Shown here piece after piece: positions 1-8,161 of a stretch of DNA of 22,911 nt. The DNA is taken from IMG/VR virus record IMGVR_UViG_3300038825_000970, positions 1-22,911 of that record. One strand, written 5' to 3'. The notes beneath the pieces are model-generated. The model made no database searches and was not told where the DNA came from. It worked only from the letters and a program-made list of their open reading frames with translations. Position 1 is the first letter of the stretch, and every line of letters begins with the position of its first letter. The position numbers and the translations under genes were made by a program. Source of the stretch: a virus.

Positions 1-2
1 TC

Positions 3-263
3 TACACCACTGACGACGACACCACCATTGCATCCCGCTTGGTGGAAGACGTGATCCAGCGGATTCAGACCGGTGTGCAGTTCAAGCTGTATATCGACCG
101 TGTTGTCTCTTCTGGTTCTGTTGATGACACCGCAAGCCGTTCCATCACGATGGAAGCTGTGCTGACTTCTGCCAGCTATTCCGTCAACCCAGACGACGCA
201 CAACAGATTGAAGTTGCATTCCGTCCGTCTGCTGTTCCTACCTTCGACCTCAGCAAAACCTGA
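3..263 (+). CDS. Major tail (tail tube) protein, C-terminal part
   Basis: Open from the window edge to TGA at 261-263, so the N-terminus lies outside the window. The visible 86 residues are acidic and beta-rich, with alternating short hydrophobic strands and a final 'PTFDLSKT'. Position is the main evidence: it sits just upstream of a gpG/gpT-type frameshifted chaperone pair and a tape measure gene, the slot of the tail tube protein in lambda-like tails. A terminator follows the stop codon, which fits a highly expressed structural gene. The fold itself cannot be shown from this fragment. The family call is inference from gene order. Confidence 0.6.
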   Translation, partial: YTTDDDTTIASRLVEDVIQRIQTGVQFKLYIDRVVSSGSVDDTASRSITMEAVLTSASYSVNPDDAQQIEVAFRPSAVPTFDLSKT

Positions 264-285
264 TCAGCTGTTGCTGGTTTGTTTG

Positions 286-311
286 CCCCTGGCTTGCGCT
301 GGGGGTTTTTT
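286..311 (+). terminator. Rho-independent terminator after tail tube gene
   Basis: A CCCC run (286-289) can pair with the GGGG(G) run at 301-305 across a GC-rich loop and is followed directly by six T. The outer GC stem is short and the inner pairing is imperfect. It lies 23 bases after the tail tube stop and 36 bases before the chaperone start. A partial terminator here would allow high tail tube expression with lower read-through into the chaperone and tape measure genes. Confidence 0.65.
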
Positions 312-346
312 CATGAGTAGTATCTGTTTACTGTTTCCAGGGTTTT

Positions 347-700
347 ATGTCTTCCAGTGCAAGCGGACGCGCACTTGATCGCCTCAAAAAGGCCGCAAAT
401 CTTACGCCAGTGAAGCGTATTGTTGTCCTCAGCAATGGAGATGAGTTTGAGTTTTGGTCAACTCCTTTGACAATGGCAGAGCGCGAGCGGGCGCAAAAGC
501 AGGCCAATTCAGACGATGCCAATCAGTATGCCTTGCAACTTCTCATCAACAAAGCGACTGATGAGAATGGTCAGCGCATGTTCAAGGCTGGCGAACTTGC
601 TGAACTTAAAAACGATGTCCGAGACGAAGACTTGCAAGGTTTAATGGTTGCTTTGGTTACTGGTGAGGGCAACGTCACTGAGGAAGAGGCAAAAAACTAA
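347..700 (+). CDS. Tail assembly chaperone, gpG-like
   Basis: 117-aa soluble protein, rich in charged residues, ending in an acidic 'TGEGNVTEEEAKN'. In siphoviruses the gene between the tail tube and tape measure makes a short chaperone (lambda gpG) and, by -1 frameshifting, a longer form (gpGT) that coats the tape measure during tail assembly. Here the stop codon TAA follows directly after a slippery heptamer, and the overlapping -1 frame stays open for 61 more codons. No sequence identity to lambda gpG is claimed; the assignment rests on position, size, charge and the frameshift architecture. The ATG at 347 has no strong Shine-Dalgarno site. Confidence 0.8.
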   Translation: MSSSASGRALDRLKKAANLTPVKRIVVLSNGDEFEFWSTPLTMAERERAQKQANSDDANQYALQLLINKATDENGQRMFKAGELAELKNDVRDEDLQGLMVALVTGEGNVTEEEAKN

Positions 701-882
701 GCAAGCTCTTCAAGGATGACTGGTCTTTAAGGGTTCAGATGCGTGTGGCCCGTGAACTGGGTTACACGCTCTCTGAGCTTTCAAGCAAGATGTCTCGTGA
801 AGAGCTGCAGCTTTGGTGCCTGCTGTTTGAGGTGGAAGCTGAGGAGCAGCAGGAGATGCGCCGGAAAGCTAAGCGACGGTAG
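347..882 (+). CDS. Tail assembly chaperone frameshift product, gpGT-like
   Basis: Predicted product of join(347..697,697..882), 178 aa. The ribosome reads GCA AAA AAC, slips back one base on A_AAA_AAC (691-697) and continues at CTA (697). The added 61 residues begin 'LSKLFKDDWSLRVQMRVARE' and end in a basic 'MRRKAKRR', stopping at TAG 880-882. This extension has no good independent start close to the shift site, reads like real protein (amphipathic helices, few rare residues), and fills the otherwise empty gap before the tape measure gene. In lambda the T domain recruits the tape measure and tail tube subunits; the same role is inferred here. Confidence 0.85.
681..697 (+). promoter_or_regulatory. 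Programmed -1 ribosomal frameshift site
   Basis: The heptamer A_AAA_AAC (691-697) is in the zero-frame register X_XXY_YYZ and is one of the most efficient -1 slippery sequences known. The purine tract AGGAAGAGG (681-689) just upstream resembles a Shine-Dalgarno site inside the message, which is known to stimulate -1 shifting (as in dnaX). The zero-frame TAA follows at 698-700. No strong downstream stem-loop was recognised by eye. Confidence 0.88.
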
Positions 883-908
883 ACTTAGCTGAAGTCGGCG
901 AAAATCTT

Positions 909-3218
909 GTGGCGGGTCAGGTTGTCGTTGAACTTACCGCGCAGGACAAGGTTTCAGGAGTCCTGGATAGGATCAGCGGTTCAAGTAAAAAGCTGAATCA
1001 AAGCATTAAAGGCGCGACAGACAAAGCAGGTAGAGGCTTTAATAATTTGAGGGGTCAAGCCACAAAGCTGCAAAGTGTTCTTGTTTCGCTTGGGGCAGCT
1101 GCTGCTGTCAAAGGCTTCGCGCAGGCTGGTATTGAAGCTGATCGCACTGCAAAGCGGCTCAAGTTTTTAGGGGATCAATTTGGCGAAACCGGTAGGCTGC
1201 AAGAGATAGCGAACAAGAGCGCCGAAAAGTTTGCGATCGGTCAGACGGAGGCAGAAAAAGCTGTGTCTGATCTCTATGGACGCCTTCGACCTATGGAGAT
1301 CGGTTTGGATGATGTGGCGACCGTGTTTGAAGGTGTAAACGTAGCGGCAAAGCAGATGTCTTTGTCTACTGCGGACACTGAGGGCGTAATGCTCCAGTTA
1401 AGCCAGGCGCTTGGCTCTGGAAAGCTGCAGGGTGATGAATTTAGAAGCGTGATGGAGCGATTGCCGAAGATCGGTCAAGCGGTCGCAAAGTCGATGGGCG
1501 TGCAAGTAAGTGAGCTGAAATCGCTAAGTTCTGCTGGCGCAATAACGACTCAGGAGATTATTAAAGCCCTGCGAAACGTCAGGAAAGAAGGTTTCCCCCC
1601 GCCAGACTCCGTTATGGCCTTCAATAAGGCAATAAGTGATCTTTCTACCGCGATCGGTCAAAGGCTGACGCCAGTTATAGGTCCAGTCCTTGATGTCATT
1701 ACTGGTTTAGTCAATAAGTTCTTGAGCTTGCCTGAGCCTGTTCAGGCAGCCGCTATTGCATTCGCAGGCATTGGCACTGCTTTTGCTGTTATTGCACCGT
1801 TGCTGCCCGTAATTGTTGCTGGCGTTGCGGCGATTGTCACAACACTGACCGGACCAGTAGGAATTATCGCTGCAATCGGTGGTGCAGCTGCTGCTTTCTT
1901 GACAATGAAGGGCAAAGCAGAGGAGGCAAAAGAACCTGTGGCTCAAGTCAGTAAGGAGACTGACAAGCTTAAGACTGCAACTGAAGCGGCCGCTCGCGCA
2001 AAACAAGACTTCATCGATAGAAGCAAATCAGCCGTCAAAAGCATTGAAGCGGAACAACAACAAATTAAAGCTGCGGAGCAGGCGTTTGACAATGCTTTAA
2101 AGATCACTGATGCTCGATTGCAAGCGGAAGCGCAAATCAACGATTTGCAAATCAAAGGGTTGGACATTGCGTATGAAAACGCAAGTACAGCGGAGAAACG
2201 CTTGAGTATTGCTAGGCAAATATTCCAACAAGAAATTGACGGCGCGCAAATTGCTTATGAGCAAACCTTAAACAGCATTAAGGCTGAACAGACACGTCTC
2301 GAGCTCCGCAGACAGGCGGCAGAGCTTGAAGCAAGGATGATTAAAGCTAAGGGTGAATTGGCCGCAGCAGAAGCAGACAGCGCGGAAAAAGCGGCGCTGA
2401 TTATGGAAAAAACAAAAGTAGCCGTAGAGATTCAGCGTCAAAACGTTCAGCTAATAGATGGGCAAATTAGGGCGCAGGCACAAATCGCTGAACAGCAAAA
2501 GCGAGGTGCCGATGCTCAATTTAAGGCGGCAGTACAGACAGCAGAGCAAAATCTAAAGCAGAAGCTTGTTAGCGATGAAATTGGCATGAGCGAAAAGAAT
2601 GCAAATGCTTTGGCCGGGCGTATGGGGGATTCTGTGAGAAACTCCAATTCACTTGCTAGCGTCACCGGCCAAGTCTCTAGTAATGCTTCATCCGCAGCAG
2701 GCAATTTCATACGAGTTGCCACTGAGGCTGACAAGGCTGCTAATGCTATTGCCCGTGCCGCTGCGGCACAAAGATCTTTGAACGCTGCAAGAGCGGCAAG
2801 AGCGCAGCAAACCACAACTACAACCACAGAGACTGTTCAGCAGGCCGCAGGCGGTTACAACCTTGGATCGTTCAAAGCCTTTGCCCGTGGCGGCGTCGTC
2901 AAAGGGCCAACCCTTGGCCTTATCGGTGAGGGCGGCGAGCCTGAATACATCATTCCGCAGAGTAAAGCGGCTGGCTTTGCCGCTAACTTCCTTTCGGGCA
3001 AGCGCGGCGCAGGTGCCATTCCAGGCTTTGCAGAAGGCGGCATGGCCGTTCCATCAACGGCAAGCGTGAGCATTCAAACAGGGCCAGTGACCCAAATGGA
3101 TGGGCAGAACTTTGTCACGACTGCAGATCTAGGTGCTGCTGTTGAGGCGGGTGTTCTTCAAACATTAGATATACTTCGCCGTGATCAAATGGTTCGCTCA
3201 GGGGTAGGGGTCAGCTGA
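909..3218 (+). CDS. Tail tape measure protein
   Basis: 769 aa, GTG start at 909, just after the chaperone frameshift product. Residues about 75-230 match the tape measure N-terminal domain (TIGR02675 type), including 'QALGSGKLQGDEFRSVMERL' and 'LSSAGAITTQEII'. Residues about 276-340 hold long hydrophobic stretches that may cross the host membrane during DNA entry. Residues about 340-560 are Ala/Gln/Glu-rich helical coiled coil. Near residues 660-690 is the motif 'GPTLGLIGEGGEPEYIIP', common near the C-terminus of these proteins. The tape measure sets tail length; at roughly 0.15 nm per residue this predicts a tail near 115 nm. Its TGA overlaps the next ATG (TGATG at 3216-3220). Confidence 0.96.
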   Translation: MAGQVVVELTAQDKVSGVLDRISGSSKKLNQSIKGATDKAGRGFNNLRGQATKLQSVLVSLGAAAAVKGFAQAGIEADRTAKRLKFLGDQFGETGRLQEIANKSAEKFAIGQTEAEKAVSDLYGRLRPMEIGLDDVATVFEGVNVAAKQMSLSTADTEGVMLQLSQALGSGKLQGDEFRSVMERLPKIGQAVAKSMGVQVSELKSLSSAGAITTQEIIKALRNVRKEGFPPPDSVMAFNKAISDLSTAIGQRLTPVIGPVLDVITGLVNKFLSLPEPVQAAAIAFAGIGTAFAVIAPLLPVIVAGVAAIVTTLTGPVGIIAAIGGAAAAFLTMKGKAEEAKEPVAQVSKETDKLKTATEAAARAKQDFIDRSKSAVKSIEAEQQQIKAAEQAFDNALKITDARLQAEAQINDLQIKGLDIAYENASTAEKRLSIARQIFQQEIDGAQIAYEQTLNSIKAEQTRLELRRQAAELEARMIKAKGELAAAEADSAEKAALIMEKTKVAVEIQRQNVQLIDGQIRAQAQIAEQQKRGADAQFKAAVQTAEQNLKQKLVSDEIGMSEKNANALAGRMGDSVRNSNSLASVTGQVSSNASSAAGNFIRVATEADKAANAIARAAAAQRSLNAARAARAQQTTTTTTETVQQAAGGYNLGSFKAFARGGVVKGPTLGLIGEGGEPEYIIPQSKAAGFAANFLSGKRGAGAIPGFAEGGMAVPSTASVSIQTGPVTQMDGQNFVTTADLGAAVEAGVLQTLDILRRDQMVRSGVGVS

Positions 3219-3727
3219 TGGCTAACTACGACATTCTTTGTTTTTTGGAATACTATGGCGACCGTTCAAATGTTTTAAGCGGTTCAAACAGAAATCCAAC
3301 CTACCAGTGGCAAAATTTTTACCAAAGTGTTCAACAGCTTGGGGCTGCTGATAGCAACGCACAAGGCGATTACAAGTATCTTGCTTTTGATGTTGAGGGG
3401 TTTGGTTCTAGTGAAGCGGCTTCTGTGACTGATCTGTCTGTTGAGTTAGCCGCGACAGCAGAAATCATTGACATCACTGACACTGCAATGTCGGCTGACA
3501 ATCTGGTGATTGCTAGCCTTTATGTGCAAAATGCAGGCAGTGACGCTTTTGATCCTTCAAGCGCACAGCTAATTAGCCGCTACATCGGAAGCATTGAGTC
3601 AGCTTCTGTGACTGAGCAGACTGTTTCATGGACTGTCAATCCTGCAATGGACAAGGCAAACCCGCAAGTTCCCAATCGCAAAATTTCTGCGAATATGGTG
3701 GACAAGAATGGCAAGCAGTATGTCTGA
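3218..3727 (+). CDS. Minor tail protein, possibly gpL-like distal tail
   Basis: 169 aa, starting within the tape measure stop (TGATG), so translation is probably coupled. The sequence is beta-rich: 'YLAFDVEGFG', 'LSVELAATAEIIDITDTAMS', 'VIASLYVQ', then 'SRYIGSIESASVTEQTVSWTVNPAMD' and 'PNRKISANM'. The late part, a strand pair followed by an aspartate and a proline/basic segment, resembles the layout of lambda gpL-type proteins, which sit between tape measure and hub genes and join the tube to the tail tip. That match is by layout only. No enzyme motif or signal peptide is seen. Confidence 0.6.
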   Translation: MANYDILCFLEYYGDRSNVLSGSNRNPTYQWQNFYQSVQQLGAADSNAQGDYKYLAFDVEGFGSSEAASVTDLSVELAATAEIIDITDTAMSADNLVIASLYVQNAGSDAFDPSSAQLISRYIGSIESASVTEQTVSWTVNPAMDKANPQVPNRKISANMVDKNGKQYV

Positions 3728-3947
3728 CCTTTTGGTTTTGCGGGGAGTGTCAGTACAATGCCAAGACGGTGTGAGTAGAGAGTCTTGCTCAGTTGTGTTG
3801 CGTAGCTCTGAATATGTGTTTTTGGATGCGGAAGGCTCGGTTCTTGATGGCGATCGCAGAGTCGTTGAGATTACAGCCTGCAGGGTTCTGATGTCTCCTG
3901 AACGGCTTAGTATGCTTGTGGCAAAGCACGGTCCTGTTTTGAGCTGA
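3720..3947 (+). CDS. Small tail-operon protein, unknown
   Basis: 75 aa from ATG 3720; an in-frame ATG at 3708 would add four residues. It overlaps the previous gene by eight bases, and its TGA overlaps the next ATG (TGATG, 3945-3949). The protein is beta-rich, with 'LLVLRGVSVQCQDG', 'SEYVFLDAEGSVLDGDRRVVEITACRVLM' and a C-terminal helix. It has two cysteines outside any recognisable metal motif. Lambda has two genes, K and I, before the hub gene J, but I see no NlpC/P60 or JAMM motif, so it is not a K-type hydrolase. I do not recognise the family; a structural or assembly role is inferred from its place. Confidence 0.65.
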   Translation: MSDLLVLRGVSVQCQDGVSRESCSVVLRSSEYVFLDAEGSVLDGDRRVVEITACRVLMSPERLSMLVAKHGPVLS

Positions 3948-6043
3948 TGGGATTTTCAAGAAAGGACTATAAAAAGGCAGTACGTTCACAGAAGAGGGCT
4001 GTTGCCAGGGCACTGCGCAAGAGCAGGATTGAAAATAAAGATCGCAAGAAAGCGCAGCAAAAGAAATCTGAACCTGCAAATGCACAAAAACGCAGCGACG
4101 AAGCGATCAGCACAACAAAACAAGCACGTAAGACTGGTTCGACTGGTCAAGAGCAGTCAGTCGCAACACCTGGGGACATCGTTCCGATTGTGTTTGGCAA
4201 GCGTGGGCCGCAGGCTTCGCAAGACAACAATGTGGTGGGCGGAGTTTGGCTACAGCCCGACAAAATCAAACAGGCTTCTTATAACTTCACGGGGATCTTT
4301 TTGTATGCGATAAGCCAAGGCGAAATTGTCTCAACGCCCAGCGCCCCGACAACATATATAGGTGATCTGTCATTAACGGCCCGTGGTGGAACCATTCCAA
4401 CGCTGACTAATTATTACAGTTCAGTCTCTACGATGTCGTCTGCGCCAAATGTTTGCCCGATCACTAGCGGCAAAATTTTCTGTGACCCTGATACTGTAAG
4501 TTTTATCAATCACGTGCAGACAAAAAGCGGATACAAGAATTATCTACCTGATCACTACAATCTTTATTACAACGAATTTGAGCTAACTATTGGCTCAGGA
4601 GATACAACAAACACAACGTTTGAGATTCCCGGCACGACATTAAGGGTTTGGGAGGTTCAAACGGGAGATGACAGAACAAGCAATTATTGGACTGCTGTAG
4701 GTTTAACACCAGCAACGACAACTTTTTTGGTAAATAATGAGCTAACCGATGACGACCCGCCTGAGGATACGGGACGCGCAGTTGGCACTATTTTTAATTT
4801 CTACAACATTGCCATCGGGCAGTATGAGGCGCCAACCAAGGATGATGCAAACCCTGCATTTAGAGCCTATTACACGGCTTTCGGTTCATCTGCAGAAGAT
4901 GAGCCGGTCGCGTTTGAATATGGCGCAGGCACTGTAAACACACAGACTGATTCGTCTGAGGCTGCTACCGATGACACGCTTGGCGGTTGTGTCACTGAAG
5001 TGCATCTATCGGCCGTAGCAGATCCAAGCAACTTTGATTCAAGCTACGACTTTACAGATTACGCGGACATCACTTTTTTAGAGATTCAAGGCAATATCTA
5101 CGACGAAAGCAATGCGTTAGAGGGGCAATACAACACCACAACACGCCAGCTTTCCGTTCTGATTGAAGAGGGCGTCAAAGTGCCTTTGTATAGTTCTGGC
5201 AGTCCAGGTTCAACTGGCTCCAGCCATCAGTTTGTTGACTTGGCGATGTATCTGTTTGTTATCAACAAGCGGCTCATTGCGGGGACCACAGCTGACATTG
5301 CGTCACCAGTTGACACGTCTAACCTTCAATCACTGGCAACATTTAACGCCAATTTTGGACTGTTTTTCAATGGAATCATTGAACAGAGCGTAAACATCAT
5401 TGATTTCATATCAACGATGTCACCGTACTTTTTCATGTCTTTTGTCACGGAAAATGGCAGATATGCTTTCAAGCCAATTCTTCCGCTGAGTGGTGACAAC
5501 ATCGACACAGGTGCGCTCAGTCCGACCAAGACATTTACAGATTCAGATATTATTCCGGGAAGTTTTGAAAAAGATTATGTCGAGGCAGAAGAGCGCAAGG
5601 ATGTTCAAGTTTCTATAGTTTTTCGCGAAACCAAAAAGTTCCGTGTTGGCCTGCAGAAATCAACGCAGATTAGATATTCAGACGTTGATGCTGACGTAAG
5701 AATGATTCAGTACGACATGACTGACTGCTGCGTTACCGGCAAGCATGCCAGGAATTTTGCAAAGTTGCAGCTCGCGACTAGAAGGCATTCGACTCATTCA
5801 ATCTCCTTTGACACCCCGCTGCTAACGAGCAGCCTTTCCATCAACGACATCATCAAGGTTCAGCGTGTTCGCAAAAACAATGTCGGAGATGACCGGACAG
5901 AGTCTGATCACTACCAGGTGACTTCAATAGGCCATGGATCGGATGGCATCACGACGATTGCGGCCATGCACTTTCCATTAAATGGCTCTAATGTTTCAAA
6001 GATTAGCGATGATGTTGTGAACGGGAGTTTTGATTTTATCTAA
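3947..6043 (+). CDS. Tail tip / central hub protein, gpJ-like
   Basis: 698 aa. Residues 1-60 are very basic and helical (many Lys, Arg and Gln). Around residues 74-130, 'PGDIVPIVFGKRG' followed by 'VVGGVWLQPDKI' and 'FLYAISQGEIV' resembles the start of hub/tip proteins of the gpI/gpJ group. The middle is a series of beta domains. Near residues 480-520, 'NIIDFISTMSPYFFMSFVTE' and 'GRYAFKPILPL' fit the hub region where a beta domain closes the tube. The length is below lambda gpJ (about 1130 aa), and receptor binding may lie in the separate fibres downstream. It abuts its neighbours at both ends. Hub is the best call; it lacks a definitive catalytic motif. Confidence 0.72.
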   Translation: MGFSRKDYKKAVRSQKRAVARALRKSRIENKDRKKAQQKKSEPANAQKRSDEAISTTKQARKTGSTGQEQSVATPGDIVPIVFGKRGPQASQDNNVVGGVWLQPDKIKQASYNFTGIFLYAISQGEIVSTPSAPTTYIGDLSLTARGGTIPTLTNYYSSVSTMSSAPNVCPITSGKIFCDPDTVSFINHVQTKSGYKNYLPDHYNLYYNEFELTIGSGDTTNTTFEIPGTTLRVWEVQTGDDRTSNYWTAVGLTPATTTFLVNNELTDDDPPEDTGRAVGTIFNFYNIAIGQYEAPTKDDANPAFRAYYTAFGSSAEDEPVAFEYGAGTVNTQTDSSEAATDDTLGGCVTEVHLSAVADPSNFDSSYDFTDYADITFLEIQGNIYDESNALEGQYNTTTRQLSVLIEEGVKVPLYSSGSPGSTGSSHQFVDLAMYLFVINKRLIAGTTADIASPVDTSNLQSLATFNANFGLFFNGIIEQSVNIIDFISTMSPYFFMSFVTENGRYAFKPILPLSGDNIDTGALSPTKTFTDSDIIPGSFEKDYVEAEERKDVQVSIVFRETKKFRVGLQKSTQIRYSDVDADVRMIQYDMTDCCVTGKHARNFAKLQLATRRHSTHSISFDTPLLTSSLSINDIIKVQRVRKNNVGDDRTESDHYQVTSIGHGSDGITTIAAMHFPLNGSNVSKISDDVVNGSFDFI

Positions 6044-6420
6044 TGGCTACCTTTCCCTCTATCACTCCCAACGCCCGGTCTTTTGCCTTGGGTGACTTCC
6101 CAGGCACACGCCACGAAGGTGTATCTGGAGTTGGAGTCAGCTTTCTTTTTAATAGCAGTGACCTTGTCAATCAAGTCTTAAGCTTGACCTACGTGGCAAT
6201 CACTGAGGCGCAGCAAAAGTTGATCACGGATCATTTTGTTGGACAAGAAAGTGGTTTAATACCGTTTGATCTGCCTAGCGAGATTTGGGCAGGTTATTCA
6301 GCAGTGCCGGTTAGCTCTTCAAATTATCAGTGGCGCTACGCAGAATCTCTGCAGGTTGAGCCAGGGGGGATTACGGGCCGTTTCAACATTACCGTGCAGT
6401 TGGTCGCTGTTCCTACTTAA
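6043..6420 (+). CDS. Small tail protein, gpM/DUF2460-like layout
   Basis: 125 aa, its ATG overlapping the hub stop (TAATGG at 6041-6046). The start 'MATFPSITPNARSFALGDFP' is closely echoed by the next gene, so the two are probably paralogues. The order of elements (Arg/Gly N-terminus, strand with 'LSLTYVAITEAQQKLITDHF', 'GLIPFDLPSEIWAGY', 'QWRYAESLQVE', then 'FNITVQLVAV') parallels small minor tail proteins such as lambda gpM, which form the collar between tube and tip. The placement after rather than before the hub differs from lambda. No transmembrane segment is present. Confidence 0.65.
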   Translation: MATFPSITPNARSFALGDFPGTRHEGVSGVGVSFLFNSSDLVNQVLSLTYVAITEAQQKLITDHFVGQESGLIPFDLPSEIWAGYSAVPVSSSNYQWRYAESLQVEPGGITGRFNITVQLVAVPT

Positions 6421-6422
6421 CA

Positions 6423-6929
6423 ATGGCAAGCATTTTCCCCTCAATCTCGCCAAGCGTCCGTGTTTACTCAAGCGGCAGCTTTGCAATAGTCAACCGCTCT
6501 AGCTCTGACGGTTCCTACAACGCTTTTCGCAGAGGCAGTCGCCAGGTGGGGCAAGCCCTACAGCTCAAGTTTTCACACTTGACTGAAGAGAAGATGGATT
6601 TAATACGTTTGCACTATCTAGACAGAAAAGGCACTTTTGATTTTTTCATCGCTTCCCCTGCTTTGTGGGGCGATTACAGCACTGATCCGCCAGTCCCCTT
6701 GCTGGGAAACACCGTATGGCGTTTTGCCGATGCGCCAGTTATTCAAGACGTTTCTTTTGACCGTTTTGACGTATCGGTCAACCTAGTAAGTCACGCTGTT
6801 CTGCAAGGCGATCTCCTCAGCATTGGGGTGCAGGCTCCAGACTCAGGGGCTACAGACGCCGATTACATCTATGATGGCGGTCAGGCTTCGACGACCCACG
6901 CATACAACGTTGACGCTGGTGCATCATGA
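6423..6929 (+). CDS. Small tail protein, paralogue of the preceding gene with extension
   Basis: 168 aa, two bases after the previous stop. Residues 1-125 follow the preceding protein element by element: 'MASIFPSISPSVRVYSSGSF', a strand with 'ALQLKFSHLTEEKMDLIRLHY', 'GTFDFFIASPALWGDY', 'VWRFADAPVIQD', 'FDVSVNLVSH'. The extra 40 residues are acidic with Tyr/Gly ('GATDADYIYDGG', 'HAYNVDAGAS') and could be a flexible linker to the fibre. The stop overlaps the next start as ATGA (6926-6929). It probably arose by duplication and forms a hetero-ring or two stacked rings at the tail tip; that is inference. Confidence 0.65.
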   Translation: MASIFPSISPSVRVYSSGSFAIVNRSSSDGSYNAFRRGSRQVGQALQLKFSHLTEEKMDLIRLHYLDRKGTFDFFIASPALWGDYSTDPPVPLLGNTVWRFADAPVIQDVSFDRFDVSVNLVSHAVLQGDLLSIGVQAPDSGATDADYIYDGGQASTTHAYNVDAGAS

Positions 6930-8158
6930 CCATTCAACTCAGCACATTGATGCAACAGCGGCGCGATACCGCCGCCAACTGGACAAGCAACAACCCGACC
7001 CTGAAGGACGGAGAAATCGGATATGAAAAAGACACAGGATATTTGAAGGTTGGCGACGGATCGACTGCATGGACTTCGCTTGATTACATCGACGGCACAA
7101 AGGTCAGCGCATATCCACTGGCAACGGCTGATATTGCGGATGACGCCATAACAGCGGCAAAGCTGGCAGACACGGCTGTTACTGCGGGTTCTTACACAAC
7201 CGCAGACATCACGATTGATGCGCAGGGCCGCATTACTGCAGCATCTTCAGGCTCGATTTCAGCTGATGAGATTGCTGATGGCTCGATTACTTCCGCCAAG
7301 CTTGAAGACAACATCACCATCACCGGAAACCTTACTGTCAACGGCACAACAACGACAGTCAACAGCACAACACTGACTGTTGACGATAAAAACATCGAGC
7401 TGGGCAGTGTTGCCACTCCGACTGATGTTACGGCAGACGGCGGGGGCATCACACTTAAGGGCGCTACGGATCACACCATTGTTTGGACTAACAGTACTGA
7501 CAGCTGGGACTTTTCCGAACACGTCAACATTGCAAGCGGCAAAGAGTTCCGCATTGCAGGGACAAAAGTTCTCGACGCGACCAGCTTGGGCAGTGCCGTC
7601 GTCACTTCAAGTCTGACCAGTGTTGGCACGATTGCGACTGGCGTTTGGAATGGCACCCCGATTGCAACTGCTTACATCGCAGACGATGCGGTAACTGCGG
7701 ACAAGTTGGCAGATACGGGTGTGACAGGCACCAGTTATGGATCAGCATCGCAGGTTCCCACTTTCACTGTTGATGCACAAGGTCGCTTGACTGCTGCGGC
7801 AGATGTTGCCGTTGCTGTAGGCGCATCGGCAATTACAAGCGGGACGCTTGCGGTTGACCGTGGTGGCACTGGAACGGGCACTTATGTGGACGGCCAACTG
7901 CTGATTGGCAACAGCACAGGCAACACCCTGACAAAAGCCACGCTGACAGGCGGCACCGGAATCTCGATCACCAACGGTGGCGGCAGCATCAGCATTGCAA
8001 GCTCCGGCGCGACTGGCCCTGTTCTTGAGAACTTGCAGGCGATCAGTACGAATTACACATTGACCAGCAACTACAATGCTATTAGTGCTGGCCCTGTCGC
8101 TATAGACACGGGCGTAACCGTTACCGTCCCATCCGGGGCACTCTGGGCAATCGTCTGA
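6926..8158 (+). CDS. Tail fibre protein, trimeric fibre type
   Basis: 410 aa, low in aromatics and rich in Thr, Ala, Ser, Gly. Residues 11-52 ('RRDTAANWTSNNPTLKDGEI', 'GDGSTAWTSLDYI') match the N-terminal adaptor seen in many phage fibre and tropism-determinant proteins of marine phages. Two internal repeats follow: residues 68-107 ('ADIADDAITAAKLADT', 'IDAQGRITAA') and 239-290 ('AYIADDAVTADKLADTGVT', 'VDAQGRLTAA'). Residues 134-200 form a module shared with the next gene. The C-terminus 'TVTVPSGALWAIV' resembles the ends of cyanophage fibres. Repeats of this sort fold into trimeric beta-helical shafts. Host contact is the likely role. Confidence 0.82.
   Translation: MTIQLSTLMQQRRDTAANWTSNNPTLKDGEIGYEKDTGYLKVGDGSTAWTSLDYIDGTKVSAYPLATADIADDAITAAKLADTAVTAGSYTTADITIDAQGRITAASSGSISADEIADGSITSAKLEDNITITGNLTVNGTTTTVNSTTLTVDDKNIELGSVATPTDVTADGGGITLKGATDHTIVWTNSTDSWDFSEHVNIASGKEFRIAGTKVLDATSLGSAVVTSSLTSVGTIATGVWNGTPIATAYIADDAVTADKLADTGVTGTSYGSASQVPTFTVDAQGRLTAAADVAVAVGASAITSGTLAVDRGGTGTGTYVDGQLLIGNSTGNTLTKATLTGGTGISITNGGGSISIASSGATGPVLENLQAISTNYTLTSNYNAISAGPVAIDTGVTVTVPSGALWAIV
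7325..7510 (+). repeat. Duplicated fibre module, copy 1
   Basis: Encodes residues 134-195 of the 410-aa fibre: 'GNLTVNGTTTTVNSTTLTVD', 'DKNIELGSVATPTD', 'ADGGGITLKGATD', ending near 'STDSWDF'. A diverged copy lies at 8289-8473 in the next gene. Protein similarity is higher than DNA similarity because many third positions differ, so the duplication is not recent or has been kept by selection on protein. Confidence 0.85.
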
Positions 8159-8161
8159 ACC

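Noticed and set aside
1707-3073. Several open frames on the - strand opposite the tape measure gene
   Set aside because: Low-complexity Ala/Ser/Cys sequence of the sort produced by reading a helical Ala-rich gene backward; no starts or spacing in support.
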